A stretch of DNA of 64,000 bases from Nemertoderma westbladi (taxonomy: Eukaryota; Xenacoelomorpha; Nemertodermatida; Nemertodermatidae). Location: contig JAUCBJ010001398.1 in assembly GCA_032718475.1 (NCBI GenBank), forward strand, positions 1-64,000, in the 5' to 3' direction. The position numbers were made by a program, and so were the translations under genes. The notes beneath the pieces were generated by a model, which saw only the letters and a program-made list of their open reading frames with translations, did no database searches and had not been told where the DNA came from. Positions within the stretch are counted from its first letter, which is position 1. Each line of letters starts with the position of its first letter. Below, piece after piece: positions 10,440 to 20,863 of this stretch.

Positions 10440-12180
10440 CATGGGAAAAAAAGTAGAACTTTTTTCACTATTCTCGAGGCATTTTATTTACCGATCGCCA
10501 GCGAGGTTAATAATGGGTCGAGAGAATATTGGAAAAAAATGTTCTACGTTTTTTTTCACATGTAAATACGTAATTTTATTCTTAAATTGGTACTTTTTTG
10601 TTGCTAAATTCTTTAAGGGGGGGGGGGGGGGGGGGGGGGGGTTCACCTCACCCCCAGTCTTTTTTTTTTCATCATATTTTTTTATGTGTTTTCCGATGTA
10701 AAATTTTATGGTGATTCCGAATCTGAAATCAGTTTTTCGATAAGTTCAAGTTATGGCAACTTTTGTAATTTTCACACAAAAATTGAAATTTTTTAATTTT
10801 GGTGCAGCACCACATTTGACACCAAAAAAGACCATGAAACATCCGTAAATGTGAAAATATTTTGATCTACTTTTTAACTACTCAACGGATTTTCGTTCTG
10901 TTTGCAGAATTATGTAGAGGAATATTCCTCGCAAAAATTGTATAGACAGAATTAAAAAAAAATTTTTCAAAAAAAGTTATGGCATTTTTTGTGTAAATAA
11001 TCGCTAAATTTTGGATTTTTCGGTATTTTTTAAACGTATTTTTAAACGGTATTTTTTTTTTCTTTTTTTTTTTTAATTTTATTTATTATTATTAAAAACG
11101 AAAAATGCTATAACTTTTTTTTAAACAAAATTTCAAAATTCCGTCTATACAATTTTTGCGGGGAATATTCCTCTACATAATTCTGCAAACAGAACGAAAA
11201 TCCGTTGAGTAGTTAAAAAGTAGATACAGAAAGTGTCCCAAAAAAGCCAATGCGAGTAAAATGACATTTTAATTTCATCCTGATAACAACTGACCAAACA
11301 TGCACCAAAAGTGAAAAAATTTTCAAATTTTTCAAATATAATCTACTTTTGTGGTTTTGATACCATTACCTATAGGCTAATTTTCGGCGCTGATTCCGAA
11401 AATGGCAAAATATTTGCACATTTATGGGTGTTTGATGGTCTTTTTTCGTGTCAAATGTGGTGCTGCACCAAAATTAAAAAATTTGAAATTTTGGGTGAAA
11501 ATTACAAAAGTTGCCATAACTCAAGAACAAAATACCTTATCGAAAAACTGATTTAAGATTCGGAATCACCATAAAATTTCACATCGGAAAACACATTAAA
11601 AAAAATATGATGAAAAACTGGGGGCCCCGCCCCCCCTTAATAAAACGTACAGCGATATATTGGGAACAAAATAAATTGAATAAATAAATTGAATTTAAAT
11701 TTAAATAAATTGAATTTACTATATTGCTTCCATAGTTACTGCCATTCATATTACTGCACTCATCAACTCCTGATGCTGCCTTACTCAATGTTAAATAATT
11801 TAGTGTTCTCGAATATTTATTATGTAACTAAAGAGACACTTAACTACATAAACCAATATTGGATATTGAGTTCCGTGTTGGAGTATGCCTTGCAGACAAT
11901 AAAGTTGCAATAACTTTTGAGTGTGTGAATGGATTTTGCTCAAATTACGTACAAACCTTTTCTATGTCAATGCTCTTTCAACATGATATTTAATTAAATT
12001 TATGAAATTCGACCAAAAATATTTTATTTTACTTTTTCGTCGGGAAAAAAAGTAAAATCAATGCAATCCTATGGGTTACTTTTTTCCCCTAGGGAAAAAC
12101 CAAAAAAGTGCTACTTTTTCTCCCGATTTTGGCCTAAATTCGAGCGAAAAAGTAACAATTTAAAAATAAAAGCTTTTACA
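10440..12180 (+). repeat. Interspersed repeat A, long copy split by an insertion
   Basis: The outer parts (10440-10616 and 11641-12180) align with the copies at 6340-6790 and 29935-31460. Blocks shared with 30 kb include ACTATATTGCTTCCATAGTTACT and CAATAACTTTTGAGTGTGTG. The copy is interrupted at a TTAA by the element at 10617-11636. Confidence 0.75.
10617..11636. mobile_element. TTAA-flanked palindromic MITE
   Basis: TTAA occurs on both sides (10613-10616 and 11637-11640), and the uninterrupted relative at 30000 supports insertion at one TTAA. The element begins with 25 G and ends GCCCCCCC. Long inverted arms match over several hundred bases. Examples are CCGATGTAAAATTTTATGG against its complement near 11570-11590, and GGTGCAGCACCACATTTGAC against 11450-11470. 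The right arm has about 200 extra bases (11225-11425). No coding capacity. TTAA duplication is typical of the piggyBac superfamily; membership is inference. Confidence 0.75.
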
Positions 12181-12489
12181 CTAAAAGCTGTCGCTCGGGA
12201 AACAAAATCACTCGTGCCGTAAGGCTATAATGTGCTATTTTATGAACAATGACATACATTATTTATGTTATTACCAGCCTGTTTTTGCGAGGGTTAATTT
12301 TCTAAAACAACTGTGGAGCATATATTTAAAAAGATTTTCAGTTTTTACCGGGAAATCTTCAATTTGTTCCAAATTCCGAAAATAATCCCGTTTTTTTCTA
12401 GGTTGTTTCCCGGTTATTCCCGGATTTAAGTTTTTCCCTGCTTTTTCAAGGGTTTCCAGGATTTCCCGGTCGTTCAACACCCAGAAATT
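12181..12489. other. No recognisable feature
   Basis: The 74-codon minus frame at 12271-12495 has no domain support. Confidence 0.45.
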
Positions 12490-12717
12490 TATCAATGATT
12501 GACTGACTTATTTCGGTTTTTATCAAAAGTCTGATAGTACCGGTACCGACTGATTTTATCAGAATCTTTCTAAACTTCATACGTACTAAGTTTAGTTTAA
12601 TTTCATCTAGGAATCACCAATTATTAGTGATCAAAAATTTACGACGACGACAGACAACTAGTAAATGGTGCCCATATGCTAAAGGCTAGGCCTATCTTAC
12701 TTCGTAGCTCGCCCCAC
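12490..12717 (+). repeat. Interspersed repeat B, 3' part
   Basis: Shares with the copy at 29317 the blocks AATTTACGACGACGACAGAC, AATGGTGCCCATATGCTAA and the terminus TTCGTAGCTCGCCCCACA. The 5' half is missing or diverged. Confidence 0.7.
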
Positions 12718-12812
12718 AATGTAGTGATTAATTAAGTTATAATGAGATATGCTCCTTATCCGAGCTGGAACGATTGCGTTCGTCACCATGCTGCCATGGC
12801 AATGCATAAAAC

Positions 12813-12818
12813 TTTATT
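12813..12818 (-). terminator. Candidate poly(A) signal for the TSR2-like gene
   Basis: AATAAA on the minus strand, about 160 bp beyond the stop codon. Position is reasonable; use is not shown. Confidence 0.35.
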
Positions 12819-12976
12819 AAATCGTAGCGGTCGGTCATTGCCTCGCAGTGTGCGGGGAATACCGGCAACCGATACGAGATGGAAATCCGGTACCGGTACT
12901 CAATTAGATAATAATATAATAAAATTATCATGATAGGTTTTATGTAATATTGCCAACATGAACTTATAATTTAAAT

Positions 12977-13537
12977 TTAAGTTTTTCGTTTTCTGGAGTT
13001 CCTAACTACTTCCCAATCCCCTTCGTCGGACTGTCTATCGTCTCTGTTGTCTCCGTTATCGTCTACATTACCAGAATCTTCCCAGTCCATATCTTTACTG
13101 GATTCGTCTAACAATCCTGCGTTACGTGGATCACCAAGGTCCCTTGATCCCGTAGAGTTTGTTGATGAAGGGATGGTAGGGTCGGTTATAACAGCGCAAT
13201 CCCGTGGTTGTGTTCCAACTAGCAGTGGTATCGCTGTATGAGTTGGACTGTTATAACAACAATTGGATTTGTGACATCTCAATATTTCTTCGGCCACTAT
13301 TTTCAAACTACCATCTTCAATAATCGTGTCAAATTCTTGATTTAAAATATCAGATAAGAAATCCTCAACTTCCAGAGCATCCAAATCGCGGTTCTCCTTA
13401 AACCATTCATCTACCGCACCAGGTAACCATTCTATCTTATCCTGCACGTAATCTCCACCAAATCCATTGTCTACAGCTAATTGTAAAACTGGCCAAGATT
13501 TCAGAATAGCTGTGACTGATTTGCGGAACGTTGAGGA
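12977..13537 (-). CDS. TSR2: Pre-rRNA-processing protein TSR2-like
   Basis: TSR2 is the chaperone (escortin) that carries ribosomal protein eS26 to assembling 40S subunits. The frame contains the family's defining block: WPVLQLAVDNGFGG, then KIEWLPGAVDEWF, ALEVEDFLSDILNQEFDT and IIEDGSL. An acidic C-terminal half follows, ending GDWEVVRNSRKRKT, which parallels the DGWTIVRRKK end of the human protein. The sequence is open from about 13552 to TAA 12977-12979 with no intron. The first in-frame Met (13447-13445) lies inside the conserved domain and would remove the WPVLQ block. An in-frame TAA at 13555-13553 leaves no upstream ATG. Either a short first exon lies further upstream, with a weak acceptor at about 13538-13539, or this is a 5'-truncated retrocopy. 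Length without an N-terminal exon is about 186 codons, close to the family norm. Confidence 0.82.
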   Translation of the reverse strand, partial: SSTFRKSVTAILKSWPVLQLAVDNGFGGDYVQDKIEWLPGAVDEWFKENRDLDALEVEDFLSDILNQEFDTIIEDGSLKIVAEEILRCHKSNCCYNSPTHTAIPLLVGTQPRDCAVITDPTIPSSTNSTGSRDLGDPRNAGLLDESSKDMDWEDSGNVDDNGDNRDDRQSDEGDWEVVRNSRKRKT

Positions 13538-13552
13538 CTCCAGTGTGAATGT

Positions 13553-14616
13553 TTAAGCTAATTAAGTTGCTTCCAAATTATTATTTTAAGCTGCGCCTGT
13601 CTGCTGGAGTGGGGAGTCTCCCCTGCTGGTAAACGAATTATGAAAACGCAACTTTCTGACTTCTCTCTAACTCAACGCAGCAGAACGGAGACGAATCTTT
13701 ACGTTAGGCCTAATAATATACCGTAGTATGCAGTACCGTTACCGGTAAATAGTTTTAGGATTTGGGTTGCCTAAGGAACTAGTGCAGTCAGTATACAGCC
13801 TAGAGGGCAACAGTGCAGTGCAGGCCTCAACAGCAGGATTTCGTGTCATTAAGTCCTTTGGTCTCTAAGGTCTTCTGGTATATTATCTTGGTGTCGTTAG
13901 TGAGATGAGCAGGTCTGTAAATACGACCTAACGCTCAAAGGACCTAAGGACGCATTACCAACAATTAGTGGGGCATTATTGGCATTTCTTGTACTTGGAT
14001 TGGGGCAATTTCTTACTCAACTTTATAGTACTATATAACTGAATTTGGAAACAGAAAAATTATTCCCTACCTTGTTTTCCATGCCTGCATGGTAACGGTA
14101 AAATTATATTTTCCACCTAAACAATTACTGTAGTTATAAGAACTCCGTACAAACGATTATTGGATTGGTACCTCGGCGTTATATGACTAAACGATGCTTA
14201 TCTGTATCTTTTATGGTAAAATATTTCCAAAACTGTACAAATTAAATAAGTAACGAATTTATTTAACCACATCCCGATCCCACGTTCACACCAACTGTAC
14301 TTCGGTTTTAGGTTGTCATAATTAATTTATTTATAAATAATTAAGTACTCTGTCTTTAAGCCACCTTTCAATGGGAATTTGTTTGTTTTTGGGTTAAAGT
14401 TAGTTCTGCAGGTCCAACCAAACCCAAACATTTATATTTAGAATCAGCAAATCTAAATTAACTACAAAATGCTGTTTTGGGAAAAAATTTTGATTCGAAA
14501 GTGAACCCGGGGGGGGGGCTTCTTCTCTCATTCTTTTTTTATTTTATAAAAATCACCCTTTTCGTAATTAAGCGGAAAAGTTGTGGAAAGTTTCACCCGA
14601 AGACCTCATAGAAGTT
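13553..14616. other. Spacer upstream of the TSR2-like gene
   Basis: Any first exon or promoter of the minus-strand gene should lie here, but I see no convincing ATG followed by a donor. A G-run lies at 14510-14518. Confidence 0.4.
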
Positions 14617-16235
14617 ACCTGTAAGGCTGTGAGAGGCCAACGGTTCCCCGTATCACTCGGTAGGTGTCCCACTGCCCTGTAAGGCTGTGAGAGGCCAACG
14701 GGTCCCCGTATCACTCGATTGGTGCCCCACTGCCCTGTAAGGCTGTGAGCGGCCATCGGTTCCCCGTATCACTCGGTTGGTGCCCCACTGCCCTGTAAGG
14801 CTGTGAGAGGCCATCGGTTCCCTGTAGCACTCGGTAGGTGCCCCACTGCCCTGTAAGGCTGTGAGAGGCCAACGGGTCCCCATATCACTCGGTAGGTGCC
14901 CCACTGCCCTGTAAGGCTGTGAGAGGCCAACGGGTCCCCGTATCACTCGGTAGGTGCCCCACTGCCCCGGCTGTGCGAGGCCAACGGGTCCCCATATCAC
15001 TCGGTAGGTGCCCCACTGCCCTGTAAGGCTGTGAGAGGCCAACGGGTCCCCGTATCACTCGGTAGGTGCCCCACTGCCCTGTAAGGCTGTGAGAGGTCAA
15101 CGGGTCCCCTTATCACTCGGTTGGTGCCCCACTGCCCTGTAAGGCTGTGAGAGGCCAACGGGTCCCCGTATCACTCGGTTGGTGCCCCACTGCCCTGTAA
15201 GGCTGTGAGAGGCCAACGGGTCCCCTTATCACTCGGTTGGTGCCCCACTGCCCTGTAAGGCTGTGAGAGGCCAACGGGTCCCCGTATCACTCGGTTGGTG
15301 CCCCACTGCCCTGTAAGGCTGTGAGAGGCCAACGGGTCCCCTTATCACTCGGTTGGTGCCCCACTGCCCTGTAAGGCTGTGAGAGGCCAACGGGTCCCCG
15401 TATCACTCGGTAGGTGGCCCACTGCCCTGTAAGGCTGTGAGAGGCCAACGGGTCCCCGTATCACTCGGTCGGTGCCCCACTGCCCTGTAAGGCTGTGAGA
15501 GGCCAACGGGTCCCCGTATCACTCGGTCGGTGCCCCACTGCCCTGTAAGGCTGTGAGAGGCCAACGGGTCCCCTTATCACTCGGTTGGTGCCCCACTGCC
15601 CTGTAAGGCTGTGAGAGGCCAACGGGTCCCCGTATCACTCGGTCGGTGCCCCACTGCCATGTAAGGCTGTGAGAGGCCAACGGGTCCCCTTATCACTCGG
15701 TTGGTGCCCCACTGCCCTGTAAGGCTGTGAGAGGCCAACGGGTCCCCGTATCACTCGGTTGGTGCCCCACTGCCCTGTAAGGCTGTGAGAGGCCAACGGG
15801 TCCCCGTATCACTCGGTTGGTGCCCCACTGCCCTGTAAGGCTGTGAGAGGCCAACGGGTCCCCGTATCACTCGGTAGGTGCCCCACTGCCCTGTAAGGCT
15901 GTGAGAGGCGAATGGGTCCCCGTATCACTCGGTAGGTGCCCCACTGCCCTGTAAGGCTGTGAGAGGCCAACGGGTCCCCGTATCACTCGGTTGGTGCCCC
16001 ACTGCCCTGTAAGGCTGTGAGAGGCCAACGGGTCCCCGTAGCACTCTGTAGGTGCCCCACTGCCCCGGCTGTGAGAGGCGAACGGGTCCCTGTATCACTC
16101 GGTGTGCCCCACTGCCCCGGCTGTGCGAGGCCAATGGGTCCCCGCCCCGTATCACTCGGTTGGTGCCCCACTGCCCCGGCTGTGCGAGGCCAACGGTTCC
16201 CCGCCCCGTATCACTAGATAGGTGCCCCACTGCCA
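14617..16235. repeat. 58-bp minisatellite, about 28 copies
   Basis: The unit contains CTGTAAGGCTGTGAGAGGCC, AACGGGTCCCCGTATCACTC and GGTAGGTGCCCCACTGCC. Copies are about 95% alike in the middle, where CCCGTA and CCCTTA variants and GGTA, GGTT and GGTC variants alternate. From about 14962 and again from 16057 shorter units lack TGTAAGG. Since 58 is not a multiple of 3, the long minus-strand frames across it are accidental. Confidence 0.95.
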
Positions 16236-18109
16236 CAGGTACGAGATTGTAACTGGCTCGCCCCGAATGGGAATGAGAGGTACTGATCGCATCCATAAGC
16301 ACAACTTTATATTCTTACATAGGCCTAGCAAATAGTATAGCTAGTTTCTTGTTCACAAAAAGTATTGTTTTGGGGTCTTTAAAGTCCGAGGCGTTGCCCA
16401 TCGAAATTTACAAAACATTTCGTCTGATTTTCTGAAATTTTCGATCGTTTATCGATGATTTTAGATTATTACCAATGTAAAATATAATAATATTTTTTCA
16501 ATAATTTACTGGTTACTATATTAGTTTTATTGTAAAAAGAAGAAAGATAATAAAAGTTTAATATTTCAAAAAATTATTACTTTATGTGTAAAGTTGCACT
16601 TTATAGTGTTTGCGAGAGTGGTTTATGTGCTGTTAAGAGTGGTTTATTGCATTAAGTTAAATAATGAATGGTTTGAGTGAGTACCAATGCAGGAGTATTA
16701 GAACATTGTACCAGTAGTTTTATTTCAAAATTTTATCATTTCAAAATTACAGAAAAGTGAAAATTATTCAAAAACTGCATTTGCAATTTTTTTTGTTATA
16801 TTCTATAGAGTCAAAAATTAGTCGACAATCATCGCGAATGAAAAAAATTCGATCGATTATTATCGACATTATTTTCGTACGATTATCGATTTTCGACCAA
16901 TTTTAGACAACCCTTCTTTAAACTAACAAATAATATATAGGCCACACCTAGTACCATACATATAATTTTGTTTTTTACAGATATATCTGTAATCTGCTAT
17001 CTGCATAAACATTCCCCGAGTTCAAAACTATAACTATATCTCGGCACGTTGCACTGCAGATGCACATTGAGATGCTATGCTGGCTTCAAAAAATAATTTG
17101 TGCCGCCACCATGCAATACAAAATTGGCATGCTGCAATGCAGTGTGCCTGTGCATTAAGAATGCTATGCCGGATTCTCGATAAAATTGCGCCTCCACAAC
17201 AATCCCTTATCCGATCCCACATGACTTTCGCGAGATTATCCGTATCTTCAAGGCCAGTGTCCTTTAAGAGGCGTCTCGAGAAAGTCATTGGCTGTCCACC
17301 ATGCTTATATTTTCACCATGAGAGTGCATTCAGACCAGAATTTAATGGGGATTTCAAATCTGAAAACCGCTTAGAGAGATCTCTTTTAGTACTCGAGTTA
17401 TCGTGTAATATCTGTCTGCCAATCTGTCTTTTATTTAAAATGTAAGTCAGGCAGCGAGGCAACCGACCGACAGACAGACTACATTCCACCAAATATTAAA
17501 ACTGACATCTGAAATGAAATCAGCGACCTGAAAACCCCCAAAAATGTAATTTTAGCTCGGTGGTGCTTCCTTCCTGCCAGACGCGATTTACCAACCAGAT
17601 CCCGTACAGGTAATTTTGCGCGGGAAGGTTTGAACTTCCTTATCTCAGAATGAAATTATTTCACCCGAAAAATAATACTCCTCCGTCATATCTTAACCGT
17701 TTTTTGCAATTTTTGATTTATATGAAAGTATTTTAGCACAGTATTTTAAAACAGATTCGATTTAATTAATATAAATAAATTTTAATTAAAAAAAATGTTA
17801 TTTCATAATATTTCCCCAATTTTTAATGAAAAATTAATAAAAACATGGGTTTTTAAATTTTTTTTTTAATTTTGGATTTTTTTTACAAAAATTCCAATTA
17901 TCAGAAATAGACAATTAAAATACAAAAAGTGATCGAAAAATATGATGTAAATTAACATGCTGGTTCCAAAAAATGGAAAGTAATGTAGGAGTATTCTTTT
18001 TTAACGATCTTTTTTAATTTTCACGCCAGCCGCTAGGGGGTGCCAGAAATTTTTTTACTTTATAGTAATAGTAAAAAATTTTAAATAATTATTTTAAATT
18101 AAAAAAAAA
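16236..18109. other. No recognisable gene
   Basis: AT-rich DNA with T-rich and A-rich runs (17760-18109). The 122-codon frame at 17077-17445 has no domain and no splice context. Confidence 0.5.
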
Positions 18110-18458
18110 TTTTTTTTTTTTTTTTTTAATGCTTTTATTATTTATTACCGAAGCTACCATAATTTTTACTAGCTATTATGATAATAGCAGTCAATGTATT
18201 TCTAGAATTCAATTATACAATGGAGATCAAATTAACTAAATAAATGAATACGAGTCCATGTTCTCTATAACGAATACAAGTAAATGTTTTCTGATACATA
18301 ACGTCTAAAACTGTTGCGGGTCCTTACGCCCTCTTGCCTCTGATCCTACGGGCCAGTTTGGATATCCTTCGTTCGGCATTATGGTAACTCGATTGGCGTG
18401 GATAGTGCACAGATTCGTGTCCTCAAACAATCCAACGAGATAAGCCTCAGATGCTTCA

Positions 18459-18798
18459 CTACACCTCTAAAATATCGTAGAGTCCTTCAGTTAATGATTC
18501 GCTGGTTCCCAATGTTTCCGATCAGGATAGCTATCAGGATACGCTGTAGTAAGAAGCGATGAGAACGGGGCTCATGCGTGTTGGCGTGGAGCCTCATCCC
18601 GACTTCTTTGAGGAAAGCGGCTGTTCTCGGACCGGGGCGGCCAAATGTCTCAAAGGCAACTGGTTCGAACTGATAGCCCCGATCAATTAACTCCTGATAC
18701 TTCCTAATCTTTACGTTCTCCTGATCCTCGGCTATGCGACCACCAATGGTTTGGCTTATTCTGAGATGGCTGGGGGCCAGCGGGTCGACTACTGTGGC
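18459..18798 (-). pseudogene. Retroelement endonuclease domain, C-terminal half
   Basis: Reads on from the half at 20596-20863 once the hAT and one TSD copy are ignored (frame TWD then ATVVDPLAPSHL). Visible features are DATVVDP, a KIRKYQELIDRGYQFEPVAFETFG block, and HRFLLQRILIAI, ending LYDILEV at TAG 18461-18459. The D...K-x3-Y arrangement fits the restriction-like endonuclease of R2-type non-LTR elements, which nicks the target DNA. It is cut off from the rest of the protein by the insertion. Confidence 0.75.
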
Positions 18799-18881
18799 AT
18801 CCCAGGCAGCCGCGTAGCCAGGAATTTCCTACGGTAGGGTCCCAGACCCCAAATTGTAATTCATATTTATAGTAGTTGTGG

Positions 18882-20151
18882 GGATCTAGGACACTTCCCC
18901 CCCGGACACTTCCCCCCCGGACAGTTCCCCCCCGCTCAAGTAGGACACTTCCCCCCCGGACACTTCCCCCCCAGACACTTCCCCCCCGCGGACACTTCCC
19001 CCCCGACTGTTCTTAACTTCGCACATTCGTATTTTTCATTTTGTAAGGTAAACGGACCGCTTGTATCCAGATAAGTTGTATCCAATTTTCCTTTCGTAGC
19101 TCAGAAAGTGATCTTTTGCATCCCGATTTTACATTTTATATCCAAGTTTTATTTATGGGTTTTATCAATGCAATTACATCGTATTGTTTGCTAATCTTTA
19201 AACAATTAATTATATTAGATGACCTATAAATTCCATCCCCGGAATGATATACTGTTTTTATTAACTATAGAATTATAATAATTAATTGTTTTAATTATAG
19301 GTATTATTATGTAATAGTCTTCTTCAAATTGTAGCAGATGGGGATGAATATTATTGTTGCAATCAAAATTATACCTCTCCAGGGTAAAATCGACATGCGT
19401 CGACCTGTATTCTGTGTTCAGCATTACATATTGATATACATATTACTACTATACATACTATATAGATATTATACACACTACATATTAAATTTCCTGGTTA
19501 CTTGCAATATTTTTAATAGGATTTTGTTGAATTATATAATATTGTAGTAATTTATATATTAAATTGGTTAACATTCAATACAGCTCCTACTTTAGGCTTA
19601 GTCAATTTATTATCTGATGATACAAACATGAATTAATTATTTCAAAATGGTCTTAAGTCTTTCACCACGGGCACTCAGGGAAATGCCGGGGTCTGGGGGC
19701 GATAACCTCCAAGAAAAGAAGCGGGGGTTTGGGGGCGGCAGCCCCCAAGAAAAGAAGCGGGGGTTTGGGGGCGGCAGCCCCCAAGAAAAGAAGCGGGGGT
19801 TTGGGGGCGGTAGCCCCCAACAAAAGAAGCGGGGGTTTGGGGGCGGCAGCCCCCAATTAAAAGAAATTAAAAGAATTAAAGGAATTAAAAGAAAAACAAA
19901 CAAAATTTGACTATAAAAATGTTTCTTTTATAATTTTGAAAAAACTTGTCTAGATACAACTTGTCCTGTAACCATCTTTAACTTTTGTTTATTGCTTTGA
20001 TGCACCCAGATTAATTTTAACACTTTAACTGGGGGGGAAGTGTCCGGGGGGCAAGTGTCCGGGGGGGAAGTGTCCGGGGGGGAAGTGTCCTACTTGGGCG
20101 GGGGGGAAGTGTCCGGGGGGGAAGTGTCCGGGGGGGAAGTGTCCTAGATCC
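18882..20151. mobile_element. Element with tandem-15-mer terminal inverted repeats
   Basis: It starts GGATCTAGGACAC and ends GTGTCCTAGATCC. Each ~125-bp end is built of seven or eight GGACACTTCCCCCCC units, split by a 9-base spacer (GCTCAAGTA on the left; complement of TACTTGGGC on the right). The interior is AT-rich with a 36-bp minisatellite. It lies inside the hAT. No transposase is visible, and no target-site duplication was identified. Confidence 0.75.
19700..19858. repeat. 36-bp minisatellite, four to five units
   Basis: The unit contains CCAAGAAAAGAAGCGGGGGT and TTGGGGGCGGCAGCCC. As 36 is a multiple of 3, several frames stay open on both strands (a GGGSPQEKKRGF repeat on plus, a GLPPPNPRFFSW repeat on minus). 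No start context or domain supports translation. It lies inside the 15-mer-ended element. Confidence 0.9.
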
Positions 20152-20595
20152 ATTACAGACTATTAAACTGGTTGAGAGATTATATAATATAGGCCTAAGT
20201 AATAAGCTGGGTTTCTAAGAACATTGTATGATATTATGATGCCTTATCATGGGGGCGGGGGGGGGGGGGAATTAGAGGGACTGCCTGAGGGAATTATTGG
20301 TAGTGTGACTGGAGGCCTGGCTACAACACTTTGATGGGGTATAATAATGGTCTCCTTTCTACTACTTATTTTCTTTGGCAACCTGCCTGGGATAATGTGG
20401 ATTGTATCTGGTCTGGGGTCGGCAACTTCAACTTCGAATATTTTCTAATATTCGGTTTATTGCACTTGTCATTATAATTTTTTTAATTTAACGGAACTTG
20501 ACGATGGCAAAATGCTCTCAGAGTTAGAGTTGGAATCTCCACGGTAGGGTCCCGGGACCCTGGGACCCTACCCTCGCTACGCTAGTGATCCCAGG

Positions 20596-20863
20596 TAAGT
20601 GTTCTTCCCTGGCTCCAAGGATCTAATGTTACACCATCTACCCGCTTCCCATCGCTCAAACAGAGACCTGGCGGTTCACGCAGGGATGGCACGCCGCAGC
20701 TGTTTAGTGATCGCTTTACGATATCGTTCAACATGCTGTGGCGTGCTTGTCGACCTGCGCTTTTACTGCACGAGAGACCATGGAGACCGTCAGATTTAAC
20801 GGGTTTACCGCACCGGAAACAGTTGTGGGGCTCCGTTACTTTACATCCCAGGCGGGTTGCTAT
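20596..20863 (-). pseudogene. Retroelement endonuclease domain, N-terminal half
   Basis: In frame with the main ORF but past its TAA (20866-20864). It shows HNCFRCGKPV and DGLHGLSC, the CCHC-type knuckle that precedes the restriction-like endonuclease of R2-type elements. KRVDGVTLDPWSQGR follows with its catalytic-type Asp, then TWD at the hAT insertion point. The single stop codon and the hAT both separate it from the reverse transcriptase. Confidence 0.78.

Larger units (their letters stand above)
18799..20595. mobile_element. hAT-type DNA transposon (non-autonomous) with 8-bp TSD
   Basis: The insertion occupies 18807-20587, flanked by ATCCCAGG at 18799-18806 and 20588-20595. The left end CAGCCGCGTAGCCAGG and the right end (inverted) CACTAGCGTAGCGAGG match at 12 of 16 positions and fit the common animal hAT terminus. 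Subterminal CGGTAGGGTCCC occurs near both ends (18832-18843 and 20541-20552). Without the nested element it is only about 510 bp and has no transposase. It splits the retroelement endonuclease between the D of TWD and ATVVDP. Confidence 0.88.

Noticed and set aside
14653-16302. Long minus-strand frames reading repeats such as PLTALQGSGAPTE
   Set aside because: They lie wholly in the 58-bp minisatellite, whose unit is not a multiple of three. Frames persist only because the unit lacks stops.
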